Assembly (NCBI GenBank): GCA_010015805.1
Contig: ML978129.1
Location: 1,302,001 to 1,366,000 of the forward strand
Length of the DNA: 64,000 nucleotides
Direction of reading: 5' to 3'
Source: Rhizodiscina lignyota
Taxonomy: Eukaryota; Ascomycota; Dothideomycetes; Aulographales; Rhizodiscinaceae
The notes beneath the pieces were generated by a model that worked only from the letters and a program-made list of their open reading frames with translations, was not told the origin of the DNA and did not search any database. Position 1 is the stretch's first letter, and every line of letters starts with the position of its first letter. Made by a program: the position numbers and the translations under genes. Positions 13,986-24,469 of this stretch are shown piece after piece.

Positions 13986-15214
13986 GCGTCTACGTCTTCA
14001 ACCCCTTTACCACTACATTCAGATTGACAAAAATTCCCCTGTACGACCACTGCATTTTCCGGCGCTGGTACTGGCGAGGTCATGCTCATGCTCATAATGA
14101 AATGACTTGATGGGAACCTGCATTGGGAAGGTGCCTTTCACACAAACCGTGGTTTTTTGCTTCTTTAATTCACTGTACCATCATTCACCATTCACCCCCT
14201 TTTGTACTTAGAAAAGGATGCTCCAGGTTTGTTCTCGTCTCAGGGAAGAAGTCGACGTGCAGGTCGTGCTTCTCACCACGGGACGAATTGGCCGGGCGTC
14301 CAGCCTTCAAGCGATACTCTGAGCGGTAGCGTAGCGAGCAGCAAGCGTATAGCACATGGTTAGGTAGAAAAATTCACGCTCGGAATCGTGCTTTAGAATT
14401 TGCGAGCCCCAATTGGAGACAGCCTGCAAATGGGGCCTTGAAAACTGTAATTCGCATCGCTTCAAGAGCATGCCTACTATATCCGGGAGTGTCCAACTCT
14501 ACATATGTTATCAGCGAGCGATGATTATGGCAAGCGTACGGTAAGAACTTATGTACCTGTCCACAACGGGTAGCCATGGCGATTGCGGCCGACGAACAAG
14601 GTGCGGCTGGAAGATGGGCCGCCCCCAAAAATAGGCGCGATCTCACTGACATCGCCGAGGCGAGTTTCACAGCGCCAAACAGACGAGCAGACACGCAATT
14701 GAGCTCTGTCTGCCAGCTTATACACACCGGCGGTCAGCCCACATCGACATTTGCCCAATTCAACACTCTTTACGCCCCTTTCGGAGGGTATTCGCCAATG
14801 TATTTGATGCAAACTGCTCAGCCTTGCGTTGGCGCTGGTGAACCGCACAGCAGTGTATTATTGCGGCGCCCCATGTATGTACGTGTGGCCACTGGCACAG
14901 CGCGCACCCAGCCTTCCCAATTGGTTTCGCACAATCTGGCAATTGATCCGTCTCTGAAACCTGAGCTTTGGCGGTAACATCTTTCTTCTCTCTCTCTCAT
15001 CTGCTCTTCTGATACCACAGCTCCCTCTATCCACTAACATACTTGTAACCTTCAACTTTCCGGAGATAAGCTTGACGAACACCTCACCCCGCAGCAAGGC
15101 TGAGCTCCCGCAGACAAACAGCACCTATCACGCAGCTTGAAACGCAACGGATCCGAATATCGTGAAACGACCGTCGCAGCGTGAGAAGTAAGGCAGCAAG
15201 GCACACTGCCTTTC
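13986..15214. other. Intergenic region between TOM1 and the membrane protein gene
   Basis: No gene is supportable. Overlapping frames at 14374-14977 on both strands have no recognisable motif and mutually shadow each other. A CT-rich stretch near 14980-15010 is probably part of the promoter of the gene at 15215. Confidence 0.55.
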
Positions 15215-18200
15215 ATGTCTTCGGACGACGTCCAGCGAAATCTTCTCTCCACACCTTCAGATTCCGACTTCTCGACTACCACTACCCCGCGCTTCTCTGG
15301 CCCAGCCTCCCCACGTTCACCTGGCACTGCGCTTGTTGTTCCCAGGCATCGTCCCGGTTATGCAAGAATTGGGTCGAACGATGGCAGGGGAATCCCTGAG
15401 GAAGACGATGATGGTGATGAATATACTACCGACATAACGGAGCAGAGGACTCCAAGCGGGCTTGGAATAGACAATGTTCCGGACGAGGCTGCGCAAGGCA
15501 ACAGAGCCAGGAGAGTCAGCGTGCAGAGTGTACCACGCAAAAGCATCGGTGTAGTTTCGCATAAGAAGGCCGACGTTGTGTCGCCAGACTATCCAGCAGG
15601 ACAAGAGTCGCCCAAGAGCACGCGAGCTAGCATCCAGGCTCTTAGTCCTACCACCAACGATGGCCCTGTGCCACCTGGAATATCAATCAGTGCAGATGAC
15701 GGCCGAAGGAGTCGAGATGGTATCAGCCACAGGTCACAGAAGTCAATAACTTCGTTGTCGGAGGCGGCGAACTTGCAAGTATACGAAGACCAAGAACCAC
15801 TCAGGCGAAATGCTGCACCTTCTCTGCGGTCTACGCGATCTGCGTATGATCTGAACGGCTTCGATCCTCGCGCCGCCTGCCCCGCCGATGTCAACTTCGA
15901 ACACAGCCGCTTCAACTGGTTCGGTGTATCCATGCTCATCCTTTCCATTTTCAGCACAATATTCTCAGGCATCTACTTCGTCATTGCAGCGCGCGCTCCC
16001 AGGTACGGCCACTTCGTCGGCACGAACGCAAGGCTATCTTCTTCCACGGCGTCTATTCTGACAACGCTGTTCGCAAAGCTAATTGAATTGAGCTACGTGA
16101 CTGTATTCGTGGCATTCCTCGGCCAAGCCTTGAGCAGGAGGGCGTTCATGGCGAAGGAGAGGGGAGTTAGCTTGGCGGAGTGGAGTATGCGTTCTTGGAT
16201 TATGCAACCGGGAAGCATGATCACGAATTACGAGACCCTGAGATATGCAGCAGTGACGGTACTGGGGGCGTGTGCGTTGGTTGCTTCAATAACTGCCTTG
16301 CTCTATACTACTGCCGCAGACGCGCTTGGTAAGGTCTTTCGGCCCTTATTTCAAGCGCGGTTACTAACTTCCCAATGTAGTTGCACCGCAGCTCAAATTT
16401 GACAACTGGCGGCCAGTCTTAATGCAAGGCCCAGTAAAAACTATTTTCGCAGACGTCGCCTTCATTGAGCAGCAGTGTGAAACACCCATTACCGCCAATC
16501 AAGACTCTGATGTAACAACTCCAGATATCATCGGGGCAACTTGCAATCAGATCCAACATGCTGCTCAGGGCTATCATAATTACCAGAAGTATCTGGCTAT
16601 CTGGAGTGAAGTTGCCAAATCTGGTATGGGATCGTCAGACCCTAAAGCCAGACCAGCTGGAGTTGCGCTTCTTCAGGAAAACACTACCATCACTGGAAGC
16701 TGGATCGATATTGTTGATGTTGCGAACGCTAGCGCGAAATTCAACAATAGAATCATCAACAATGTGAGCTTGGCTATGCCACATGCAGGAGTTAGCACTG
16801 CAGCGTACGATGCTCGAAACGGTATTCTGCAACCAAAGGTATGTCGATATTTAACAATCGGGCCGATATGAATGTATAACTCACTAATGTGTAAATAATA
16901 GGATCTGGATGGCCTCGGAGTGTACAACATACGTGCTTCAGTGCCAAGTCCTGTCGTTGATGTTCTCTGCGCAAATGTGGAAGAAGATGACATTAAAGAC
17001 ATCGTGTACATGGAGACTTCAGCAGGAAAAACTAAGCCGCTCAATCCTACTACATACCCAGCCGCAGTCGACTTTGGCAAGCTGAACAATTTCAGCATCA
17101 CTACCCCCCTTGACGATATTTTCGGATGGGGCCCGGAGAACCAACAACACCCACCGAGTAAGTCCCATTGATCATGGCTTCATATACTTCCAAATGCTTG
17201 TTAACAAATGTTCCTAGTGTTCCTCAAGCTTCCTATAGCATACAACACCGTCTTGAATCAGACGTTCGACTACGGCCGCGAGTCAATATACCTTCTCGGC
17301 AGAGGTGGGCCATCCCAAAACAACCAGCTGTTCCTCTGCCAGCTCCAAGCAAGACAAACTCCACATTGCTCTACAAATTTCACAGCCACCAGCTCTGGGG
17401 CAACAATGGTAGTCGACTGCGACCCTAATGATCCTATGGCGTACATCAGGAGCTTGCGTAATGCCTCTGACTTCAACAGCACGACAAGCAAAGACTGGCC
17501 ATCGGTTGCCAGTGAATGGGGTAACAGTCTTAGCCTTAATGCCGGAATCAGCGATGGGAATGCAAGCAATGCACGTCTTCTGACAGAGCTTGCACTTGCT
17601 GGGCCGACTCTGAATCCTGCACTTCCTAGTCCTGCTGAAGCTCTCGCTGCGCTAGCTGGAAATACTTTGCTCATGAGCACAGAATATGCGCCATTCGTTG
17701 AGTTCTTCGTGAGTGGCTTCTCCTATATCTCTTAATCCTGACCAACTTTGACTAACCACAGAGATACAGAATTACTCGACTACCATCTTGGACACTCCGC
17801 AATATCAGTACTTCAATGCGTCAATTAGAGCCCAGCAATACGCCTCTGGCGGTGTCTTCGCTTATCAAAAGGGATTTTATATCGTGCTTTTCGTCACTTT
17901 CTTTACCAATGTTCTTGTTCTCATCTACTTCCTCGTACATAACCACCTCGTCACCGATTTCTCCGAACCTCCGAACTTGTTCACTCTGGCAGTCAATTCG
18001 CCACCAAGTCGCCTCCTCGCTGGCAGCTGTGGAGGTGGCCCGAAAGGCCATGAGTATGCTGTCAAGTGGAGGATCGGTGAAGAAGGGAGCCACCTCCATG
18101 TGGTAAGCGAGGAGCCAAGGGGATTCAAGCCACGACCGGTCAGTGTCACGAGTTTCGAGATGGACGAAGGCACCAGGGGCAGATCGAGCATAATGAGTCC

Positions 18201-18249
18201 AATCAGTCGGACGTATAGCAAGTACAGTAGGAGGAGAAGCAGGTTATGA
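15215..18249 (+). CDS. Large fungal integral membrane protein of unknown function
   Basis: Five exons: 15215-16328, 16381-16838, 16902-17157, 17218-17708, and 17764 or 17770 to 18249. They encode about 932-934 aa. The first 230 residues are disordered and rich in Ser, Pro and Arg (cytosolic by inference). Three membrane segments follow: FGVSMLILSIFSTIFSGIYF, one in ILTTLFAKLIELSYVTVFVA, and one ending LLYTTAADAL. A long extracytoplasmic stretch with many Asn-x-Ser/Thr sites then leads to a single C-terminal membrane helix (around VLFVTFFTNVLVLIYFLV) and a basic Ser/Arg-rich tail. This 3+1 topology with a large glycosylated loop is found in a family of uncharacterised filamentous-fungal membrane proteins; I do not know a function. 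The last intron has several in-frame acceptors (17763 and 17769), so two products differing by two residues are possible. Confidence 0.85.
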
Positions 18250-19895
18250 GCAAACTAGGATATGGCTGGACGACTAATGTTGCTTGAACGATGACGACTT
18301 TCTTTGCACTTAATCTTTTGATGTATAATTTAATACCGGCGATGTCGCCGTCAGACAGGGTTCCGGGGCGGTAGTTTATGCTTTCGAGCGGCGTCAAGCC
18401 GCACCCGCAGCATCAGAGTGCTGACGGTGCGTTATTAATGGTTGCGAATAAACATTTCGCGCTCTATGGTTCATGCCATTGTTCAAGGTGCGGTAGCAAT
18501 GATACGAAGCAAGCATACAAAGCTCAACTCCAATTCTTCATAATCCTCATTCTGTTTTATCGAGTCTATTGGCCCTTCCAGGGGACATACGAAGCTGTGA
18601 CATAGGTAGTTTTGGGGGCTATCACGTGATGTCAGCAGGTGTAAATCTATCCTTTCCAAGTACCACCAGCCCTTGCCTACTGCAACCCCCTGCCAACCTT
18701 GTTTCTACTGCTGTGCCATTTCATCTAGAATCCCATCTACTCCTCTTGCTCACGATCGCCTTTCGTTTCGGCGTCCACGAACTGTCGCATCTATGTTGAT
18801 GTTGTTCTAAGGTGACCAGCTTCCTGTTCCGGATAACGCTGGAATCTCCGCACGTCATGCTGCGTTGCGATTGTGTTATCACTTGATAACGCGGTGGCAC
18901 TCGGACCTTCTGATCCATCTTTCCAAAGGACCGGGTCCTAAAGAATAGCTCTTTCAGATTTCTACGGAGCAGTGCCATCACTAACCCTTCTAACTCAAAA
19001 GTGAGCAGTTCCTGGAGAGAACGTTTCAAAAATCGACCGAACGCGAAACAAGATACAGGGCTTCGGAAGCTTCCAAACCCTTGGGCGGCCTGCCACAGAC
19101 GGTCGTGCGGAGATTAAATGTGCTTGATGCAGGACATCTCACCCCGCTCAAGAACGAATAGTGACTGCATATTTCCCTATTTCTTGGATTTCCCACTTTA
19201 ACCTACATACGTATAGTCGTACGGATCGCCAGGGATGTGTACCGGTGCATCCGCCTCCCGCCTTTCACTCTGGCCAGCCGCCACGATACTACTCTAACAC
19301 CGGCTGTTACCTTGAACGAGAGCCCTGGCATACGACCCAATATGGAGTCGCCGTGGAGTGTCACGCTTTAGCTTGATTACCGGCTAATGCAAGATTGGGC
19401 TCAGTACGAACGGTTGCCGTCTCGGTCATGTTCACCGATGACCTTCTTTCCTGAGGCCTGAACGCTGTCGATCCGTCCTTATCATTTTGTCCACCCACTC
19501 TGCTGGGCTTCTATTCCGCTGCGCTAGAACTCAGGCAGAAGGTTAAACCGACTTCGATTGGCCCTGATCATTGATGAGGATTCTGAAAGTCATGATCCCT
19601 GAACCGTGCGTAGTATACAGTGGAGACTGCGGAGGGGTTCCTGGCGCGATTGAAAAGTCTACTGGGGTAGCTTTGAGCTTTGAAGCTTGGAGCTATCACC
19701 ATGACGGTAGGCGTGGAGTTGATTGCAGTGCCTATGCAAAAAAATTCATTTAAGCTGCATGATGTGCCATTCTTTCGTTGCTCTCTGTGAGGTTTCGTTT
19801 CCTTCCCTCTGCCATTGTTTCGTTTGGGCTTCCAAGCAGTCTCAAGACACTTTCCAGAACCTTTTGCTGCCTCTTGAACTTTCATCTCCGCAAAG
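18250..19895. other. Intergenic region, no gene seen
   Basis: This 1.65 kb stretch has only short, motif-free frames. It carries a perfect 10-bp palindrome ATCACGTGAT at 18621-18630, which contains the CACGTG core bound by many bHLH and bZIP regulators. The last few hundred bases are the promoter of the carboxypeptidase gene. Confidence 0.5.
18621..18630. promoter_or_regulatory. Palindromic CACGTG (E-box/G-box) site
   Basis: The sequence ATCACGTGAT is a perfect palindrome lying between two plus-strand genes, about 1.27 kb upstream of the carboxypeptidase start and 370 bp past the end of the membrane protein gene. Whether it is used is unknown. Confidence 0.3.
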
Positions 19896-21997
19896 ATGAA
19901 GTGGCAATTACTCCAGAGCGTCGCTACTGCAGCTTTACTGCTCAGTGACGAAGCGGCGGCGAAGATCAAAATGCCAAGGAATTATAGAGAAAAGAGAGCC
20001 GAGCCACTCAGGAAACGACAACTTCCAAATTTGGCGCCTCGTCAGGACTTCCCCAAGAACGCCACGGGCGTGAAGACCATCACCGCCCCATCGGGTGCCA
20101 CCATTCGCTACAAGGAGCCTGGGAAGGCAGGAGTATGTGAGACGACTCCTGGGGTCAATTCGTCAGTTACCCTCTCGCATAATGAAACATTGAAACGGAG
20201 GCTTACGAATGAATTAGATATTCAGGCTACATTGATCTCTCGCCAGATTCCCACACGTTCTTCTGGTTCTTTGAATCGCGCAGAGATCCCGCGAACGATG
20301 ACATCACGCTATGGCTCAATGGAGGCCCAGGATCCGACTCGCTCATTGGGCTCTTTGAAGAACTCGGTCCTTGCAATGTCACTGCCAATCTCACGACAAT
20401 GGTGAATCCATATAGCTGGAATGAGGTTTCAAACCTTCTGTTCCTGTCGCAGCCTGTGGGCACGGGGTTCTCGTACTCTGAAGAAGCCCCAGGTTCATTT
20501 GAGCCATTTACCGGACAATATCTGAACACGTCTTCTGCACCTGCAACCGGCATCTGGCCAGTCATTGACGCATTCAACATCGACACCACGAATTTGGCGG
20601 CTGTGGCAACTTGGCACATCCTGCAAGGCTTCTTGAGCGCACTTCCGCAGCTCGATTCCGGCGTGAAGTCGAAGACATTCAACTTGTGGACAGAGTCGTA
20701 TGGTGGACACTATGGGTATGTGACCTTACAAGCCAGCTTGGTGGAGTGCTAACAGTGCTAGACCTGCGTTCTATAACTATTTCTATGACCAGAATCAAGG
20801 GATCAAGAACGGCACCGCCGATGGTATTGAGCTGAATATGAATACACTCGGAGTAAGTCTTTCGGATGATCCCCCCCCTTTTTTGGACGTACCTTTGTGA
20901 TGAGTATCATACACTCGCCAATCATTATACCAAGAGCTTTTGATGCCCTGCTAGCGCCTGAACTCTGCTAATGAGATGCAGATTGGTAACGGCATCATCG
21001 ATGAAGTTATCCAAGCGCCGCAATATCCCGAATTTGCTGTAAACAACACTTATGGGTATGTTATCCTATGATACAAAAGATGTCATAACTATTCTAATTT
21101 GCTCTATGTAATTTAGAATCAAGGCCTACAATGACACCGTGTACAATTATGCAAAGTTTGCAGCGCATATGGTCGGCGTAAGTCGTATTCCTTTCAAAGA
21201 GAAAGTGTCCGCGTCCTAGATGAGGTACTCACGTCTAATAGGGCTGCCTCGATCTCACGAACGAATGTCGTCAACTCAATCGCACCACCTTCTCCGACTT
21301 CGTCTTCTGTTCGGAAGCTGCCGACATGTGCCGAGATAACGTCGAAAGCCCTTATTATAATTACGGCGGCCGAGGCGTCTACGATATACGCCATCCGTAC
21401 GTTGACCCGACACCACCAGGTTATTTCGCGGATTACCTCAATATAGGCTCCGTACAAGAAGCGCTCGGAGTCAGCCTCAACTACACAGACAGCAATAACG
21501 ACATCTATTGGGCCTTCCAGTCGACTGGCGACTTTGTGTACGAGTACTTCACCGAGGACCTCGAGATGTTGCTGGATGCGGGCGTGCGTGTTTCGCTTTA
21601 CTACGGCGACGCGGACTACATTTGCAACTGGTTCGGTGGGCAGGCAGTAAGCCTGGCAATAAAGTACACGCATAGCAAGGAATTCGCTGCTGCAGGTTAT
21701 GCACCGTTCAAGGTTGACGGAACGGAGTATGGCGAGGTACGCCAGTACGGAAACTTCAGCTTCTTGAGAGTCTACGAATCCGGACATGAGGTTCCTTATT
21801 ATCAGCCCATCGCTGCCCTGGCAATGTTCAATCGCACAATCAGCCATCTTGATATTGCGACGGGTGAGGACCCGCTCACTGCGGATCTGAGCACGGAAGG
21901 CGAAGCAACAGCAACCCATACGGAATCATTCGTTGCGTTGCCGAGTAGCACTGGTGGTGGAAGTGCATCGGCAGCCCCGGTTTTCTTTGCGGCGTAG
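19896..21997 (+). CDS. Secreted serine carboxypeptidase (peptidase family S10)
   Basis: Six exons: 19896-20161, 20218-20715, 20762-20852, 20982-21055, 21117-21177 and 21242-21997, giving 581 aa. The N-terminus is a signal peptide (MKWQLLQSVATAALLL...AAA) followed by Lys-Arg sites suitable for kexin-type pro-region cleavage. The substrate-binding loop LNGGPGSDSL, the nucleophile Ser in TESYGGHYG (about residue 249), the Asp in GDADYICNW (about 455) and the His in ESGHEVP (about 512) form a complete S10 triad. These enzymes remove C-terminal residues from peptides at acid pH, in the vacuole or outside the cell. Many Asn-x-Ser/Thr sites fit a secreted glycoprotein. The C-terminus is Ser/Gly/Ala-rich and ends in a short hydrophobic tail, so a GPI anchor is possible but weakly supported. 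The loop has GSDS where many family members have GSSS. Confidence 0.95.
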
Positions 21998-23581
21998 TCG
22001 ATCTGGCTTGATGAGTGGCTGTAACGTACCATAATGATGATAGGCTAGGGCGGAGACGCCTGGCTTGGATATGAATGATGATTTTACCTCATTAACAGAG
22101 CTGCGCTACATGCATGCCCAACCATGAAGGAGTTAATTTCCAGCGAGCGAAAACTACAGAGCCACTCTACTACAGTTGCCTTTAGCTATTACAAGAAGTT
22201 TCTGCATATTAGTGAGTCTACATTCGAGGTTATCTGGGAGTAGCTTGCCAAACCTGTCGGGGATCGGTGTCCCTGCTGGAGAATGATTATATGTTAGCAC
22301 AACAATATCTTTTGATATATGCAAATCTCTTACCAATGCAGCATAACGAAAACAGTTCTCTTCTGATAATCCTTGTTCCTCGACATAGTGTTCTACAGAG
22401 CAGGCCATGATAAATCGACGCCGTCTCTCTATTGCGGCCGCTTTATTCTATTCTTTCCGCAGCCTGCTCCATTCTCGGTAAGTATTAGGGGTTTTGATCA
22501 TGGTCATCCATATATCGCTAAAGTAGATGTAAATCGCGGTGAGGAGGAAAGGAAATATGACTAGGATAGTGAGGCCGCCTATCACGATCGCCACGATGTG
22601 CAGGGGGCTTAACACGGGGTTTGGTTTGGTATGGGAGCCATGTCTCGGACGGTATGATTTATAGTGTTGCCAATATATTTGTTATCGGCGATGGGGTACT
22701 ATTGTACTCGGCAGTATTAGAATGTTAAACATGAGATGCATTCAAGAGTACTGCAGTTTCCAAGACCATTTTGCAAGACATTTTTAGCGCGTTGTTGAAC
22801 GGCCCTGAAATTAACCCATTTCTGAAGCGTCTACAATTCAGCGTTCATTTACATTAGATTTGCTAGGATTGGCTGTGATTTTGCGAAGCAAGAGTACAAC
22901 TCAAAAATGGTATGCTCTATTGCTCTATCTAACCGAAAGAGGAAGTGATGAAGCCCGTGTCCGTGTCCGCCGGCCCTATGGTCCACTATGATAGAACATC
23001 CCACTGTGCGCGGGATGTCGCGCCATGGTATGGTCCACCACACATATAATTCCCCACGCATACGAAGAACTAGAGAATGCGATATCAATGCATCCTGTGG
23101 GCGCAGTATCATTGTCCACGCAACCCCCTGTCATGCCTTCTGGTGAGGCTGTGTTGGGGTTGTAATAGCCCAAAACCTGTTAGGAGACATTGATCCTTTG
23201 TATGGACCAATTTGGTATAACTACATGCGCTAGAATCCATCCCGTCGGCCCTAATATGGTCTATTTTAGATCCTCGCACCCTTCCCTCGTTTCACAGCAT
23301 AGAAGAACTGCAGGAGACTTCACTCCCTTGATTCCTTGAGACCCAATGATCGACGGCGGTGAACTCTTAGGATAAAGGCGACGACTGATATTCTTCTGCT
23401 CTAACTGCTAAAGTGACACGATCCCTGCTAATACATTCTGTTTGGGTATTCTGAACCTTTGAAAAGTTTGTCGCCGCAAGGGCCTGCCTTGCATTTTCGC
23501 CACGCTGAAAAGGATCAAAATCTGTCAGTTGCTGTTCACCGCCTCTGTCTCAACTTTGGCCTTTGTCTCAGGACGTCATCA
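21998..23581. other. Intergenic region with a weak small membrane-type frame
   Basis: No confident gene. On the minus strand an open stretch between about 22448 and 22660 translates to a hydrophobic helix (within LHIVAIVIGGLTILVIFPF) and a polar tail ending REWSRLRKE. It has no upstream ATG and is closed by a stop just before it, so it is not called as a gene. The rest holds nothing recognisable. Confidence 0.4.
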
Positions 23582-24469
23582 TTAACTAGACGATGCCCCA
23601 ACCTTGTTTCTCTTCGACGTCTTTTCATCTTTCTTCTTCCCCTGTCTCAGTTTGGTGGCCTGAGCATTCGGCTCTATCCGTAACATGCCGTTTTTCCTCA
23701 GTTCCTGCAGCTGTGCGGCGTCGATAATCTTCTGATTCCATAAATGTCTGAACAGACGCTGCTCTTTCAACTTTGCCGTTCTTCCGCTCAACTCGAGTCC
23801 CTCTCCCTTTGCACAGTGTTGAGCGACATGCGCCATGCGATACGCCCATGCGGTCGAGCCGTCCGCAAACTTGTGCTCGAGTTGCTCGCAGGAAGGATAG
23901 GGACAATTGACCTGTTTGGGAAGCTCGTACCCGTAAAAATGGAAGAGGGAATGTTCGTAACACTCTGACGCCTCGAAGAATATCCAAGGACACTGGAGAA
24001 AATAGAATGGGCAGCGGTGGACCTGCGGTGGAAGAGATGGAATATTATCGTCAACATCAAGACTGTGTACCTGGCCTCTCTGGAGGATTGCAGTGTCGAC
24101 AGTCGTCAGGAGTGAAGTAGAGTTTACTGTGGAGCGTGAAACGGACAAGCTTGGGGTGGCCGTACTCCCATCACCCTCTACCATGTGTATGGGCACCATG
24201 GAATCAGCCGCCGCCACATTGACCGCAAACGTGTCGTTGCTACCATCCAACAAAGATATTCTGGCGAGTGCCTCGTGTGGAGCTGCACCAGAAGCGACGT
24301 CAGTTGAAAATGAAGAGCTATATTCTGCATGGCTTCGTCCGTTGACATCTAAGTACCCGGAGACCCGGTTCCGTTCTCGCGAGTCTTCACGATCGAGGAA
24401 GAGGAAACTGAAAGTTGCAGAATCATGTCGGCGTCGATCTGACTGACCGGATTGTGGCGGATGTTGCAC
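23582..24469 (-). CDS. Cys/His-rich (degenerate C2H2-like) protein, paralogue 1; 5' end unresolved
   Basis: The frame encodes about 295 aa. The C-terminal half carries ordered Cys and His residues: CPFYFLQC, then HSLFHF, CPYPSCEQLEHKF, and M-x-H-V-x-x-H-C. After them come a conserved helix (RLFRHLWNQKIIDAAQLQEL) and a Lys-rich, probably nuclear-targeting tail. The N-terminal half is Ser/Thr-rich and disordered. The same Cys/His order occurs in the gene at 27929-28867, so the two are diverged paralogues. The frame has no ATG at its 5' end; it opens just after a possible splice acceptor (AG at 24470-24469), so a small upstream exon is likely but could not be fixed. A donor just after an ATG near 24600 is one candidate. 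Function is unknown; a metal-binding, protein- or nucleic-acid-binding role is inference. Confidence 0.7.
   Translation of the reverse strand: MQHPPQSGQSDRRRHDSATFSFLFLDREDSRERNRVSGYLDVNGRSHAEYSSSFSTDVASGAAPHEALARISLLDGSNDTFAVNVAAADSMVPIHMVEGDGSTATPSLSVSRSTVNSTSLLTTVDTAILQRGQVHSLDVDDNIPSLPPQVHRCPFYFLQCPWIFFEASECYEHSLFHFYGYELPKQVNCPYPSCEQLEHKFADGSTAWAYRMAHVAQHCAKGEGLELSGRTAKLKEQRLFRHLWNQKIIDAAQLQELRKNGMLRIEPNAQATKLRQGKKKDEKTSKRNKVGASSS

Noticed and set aside
14374-14977. Overlapping open frames on both strands between TOM1 and the membrane protein gene
   Set aside because: No motif, no splice-consistent extension, and plus and minus frames shadow each other.
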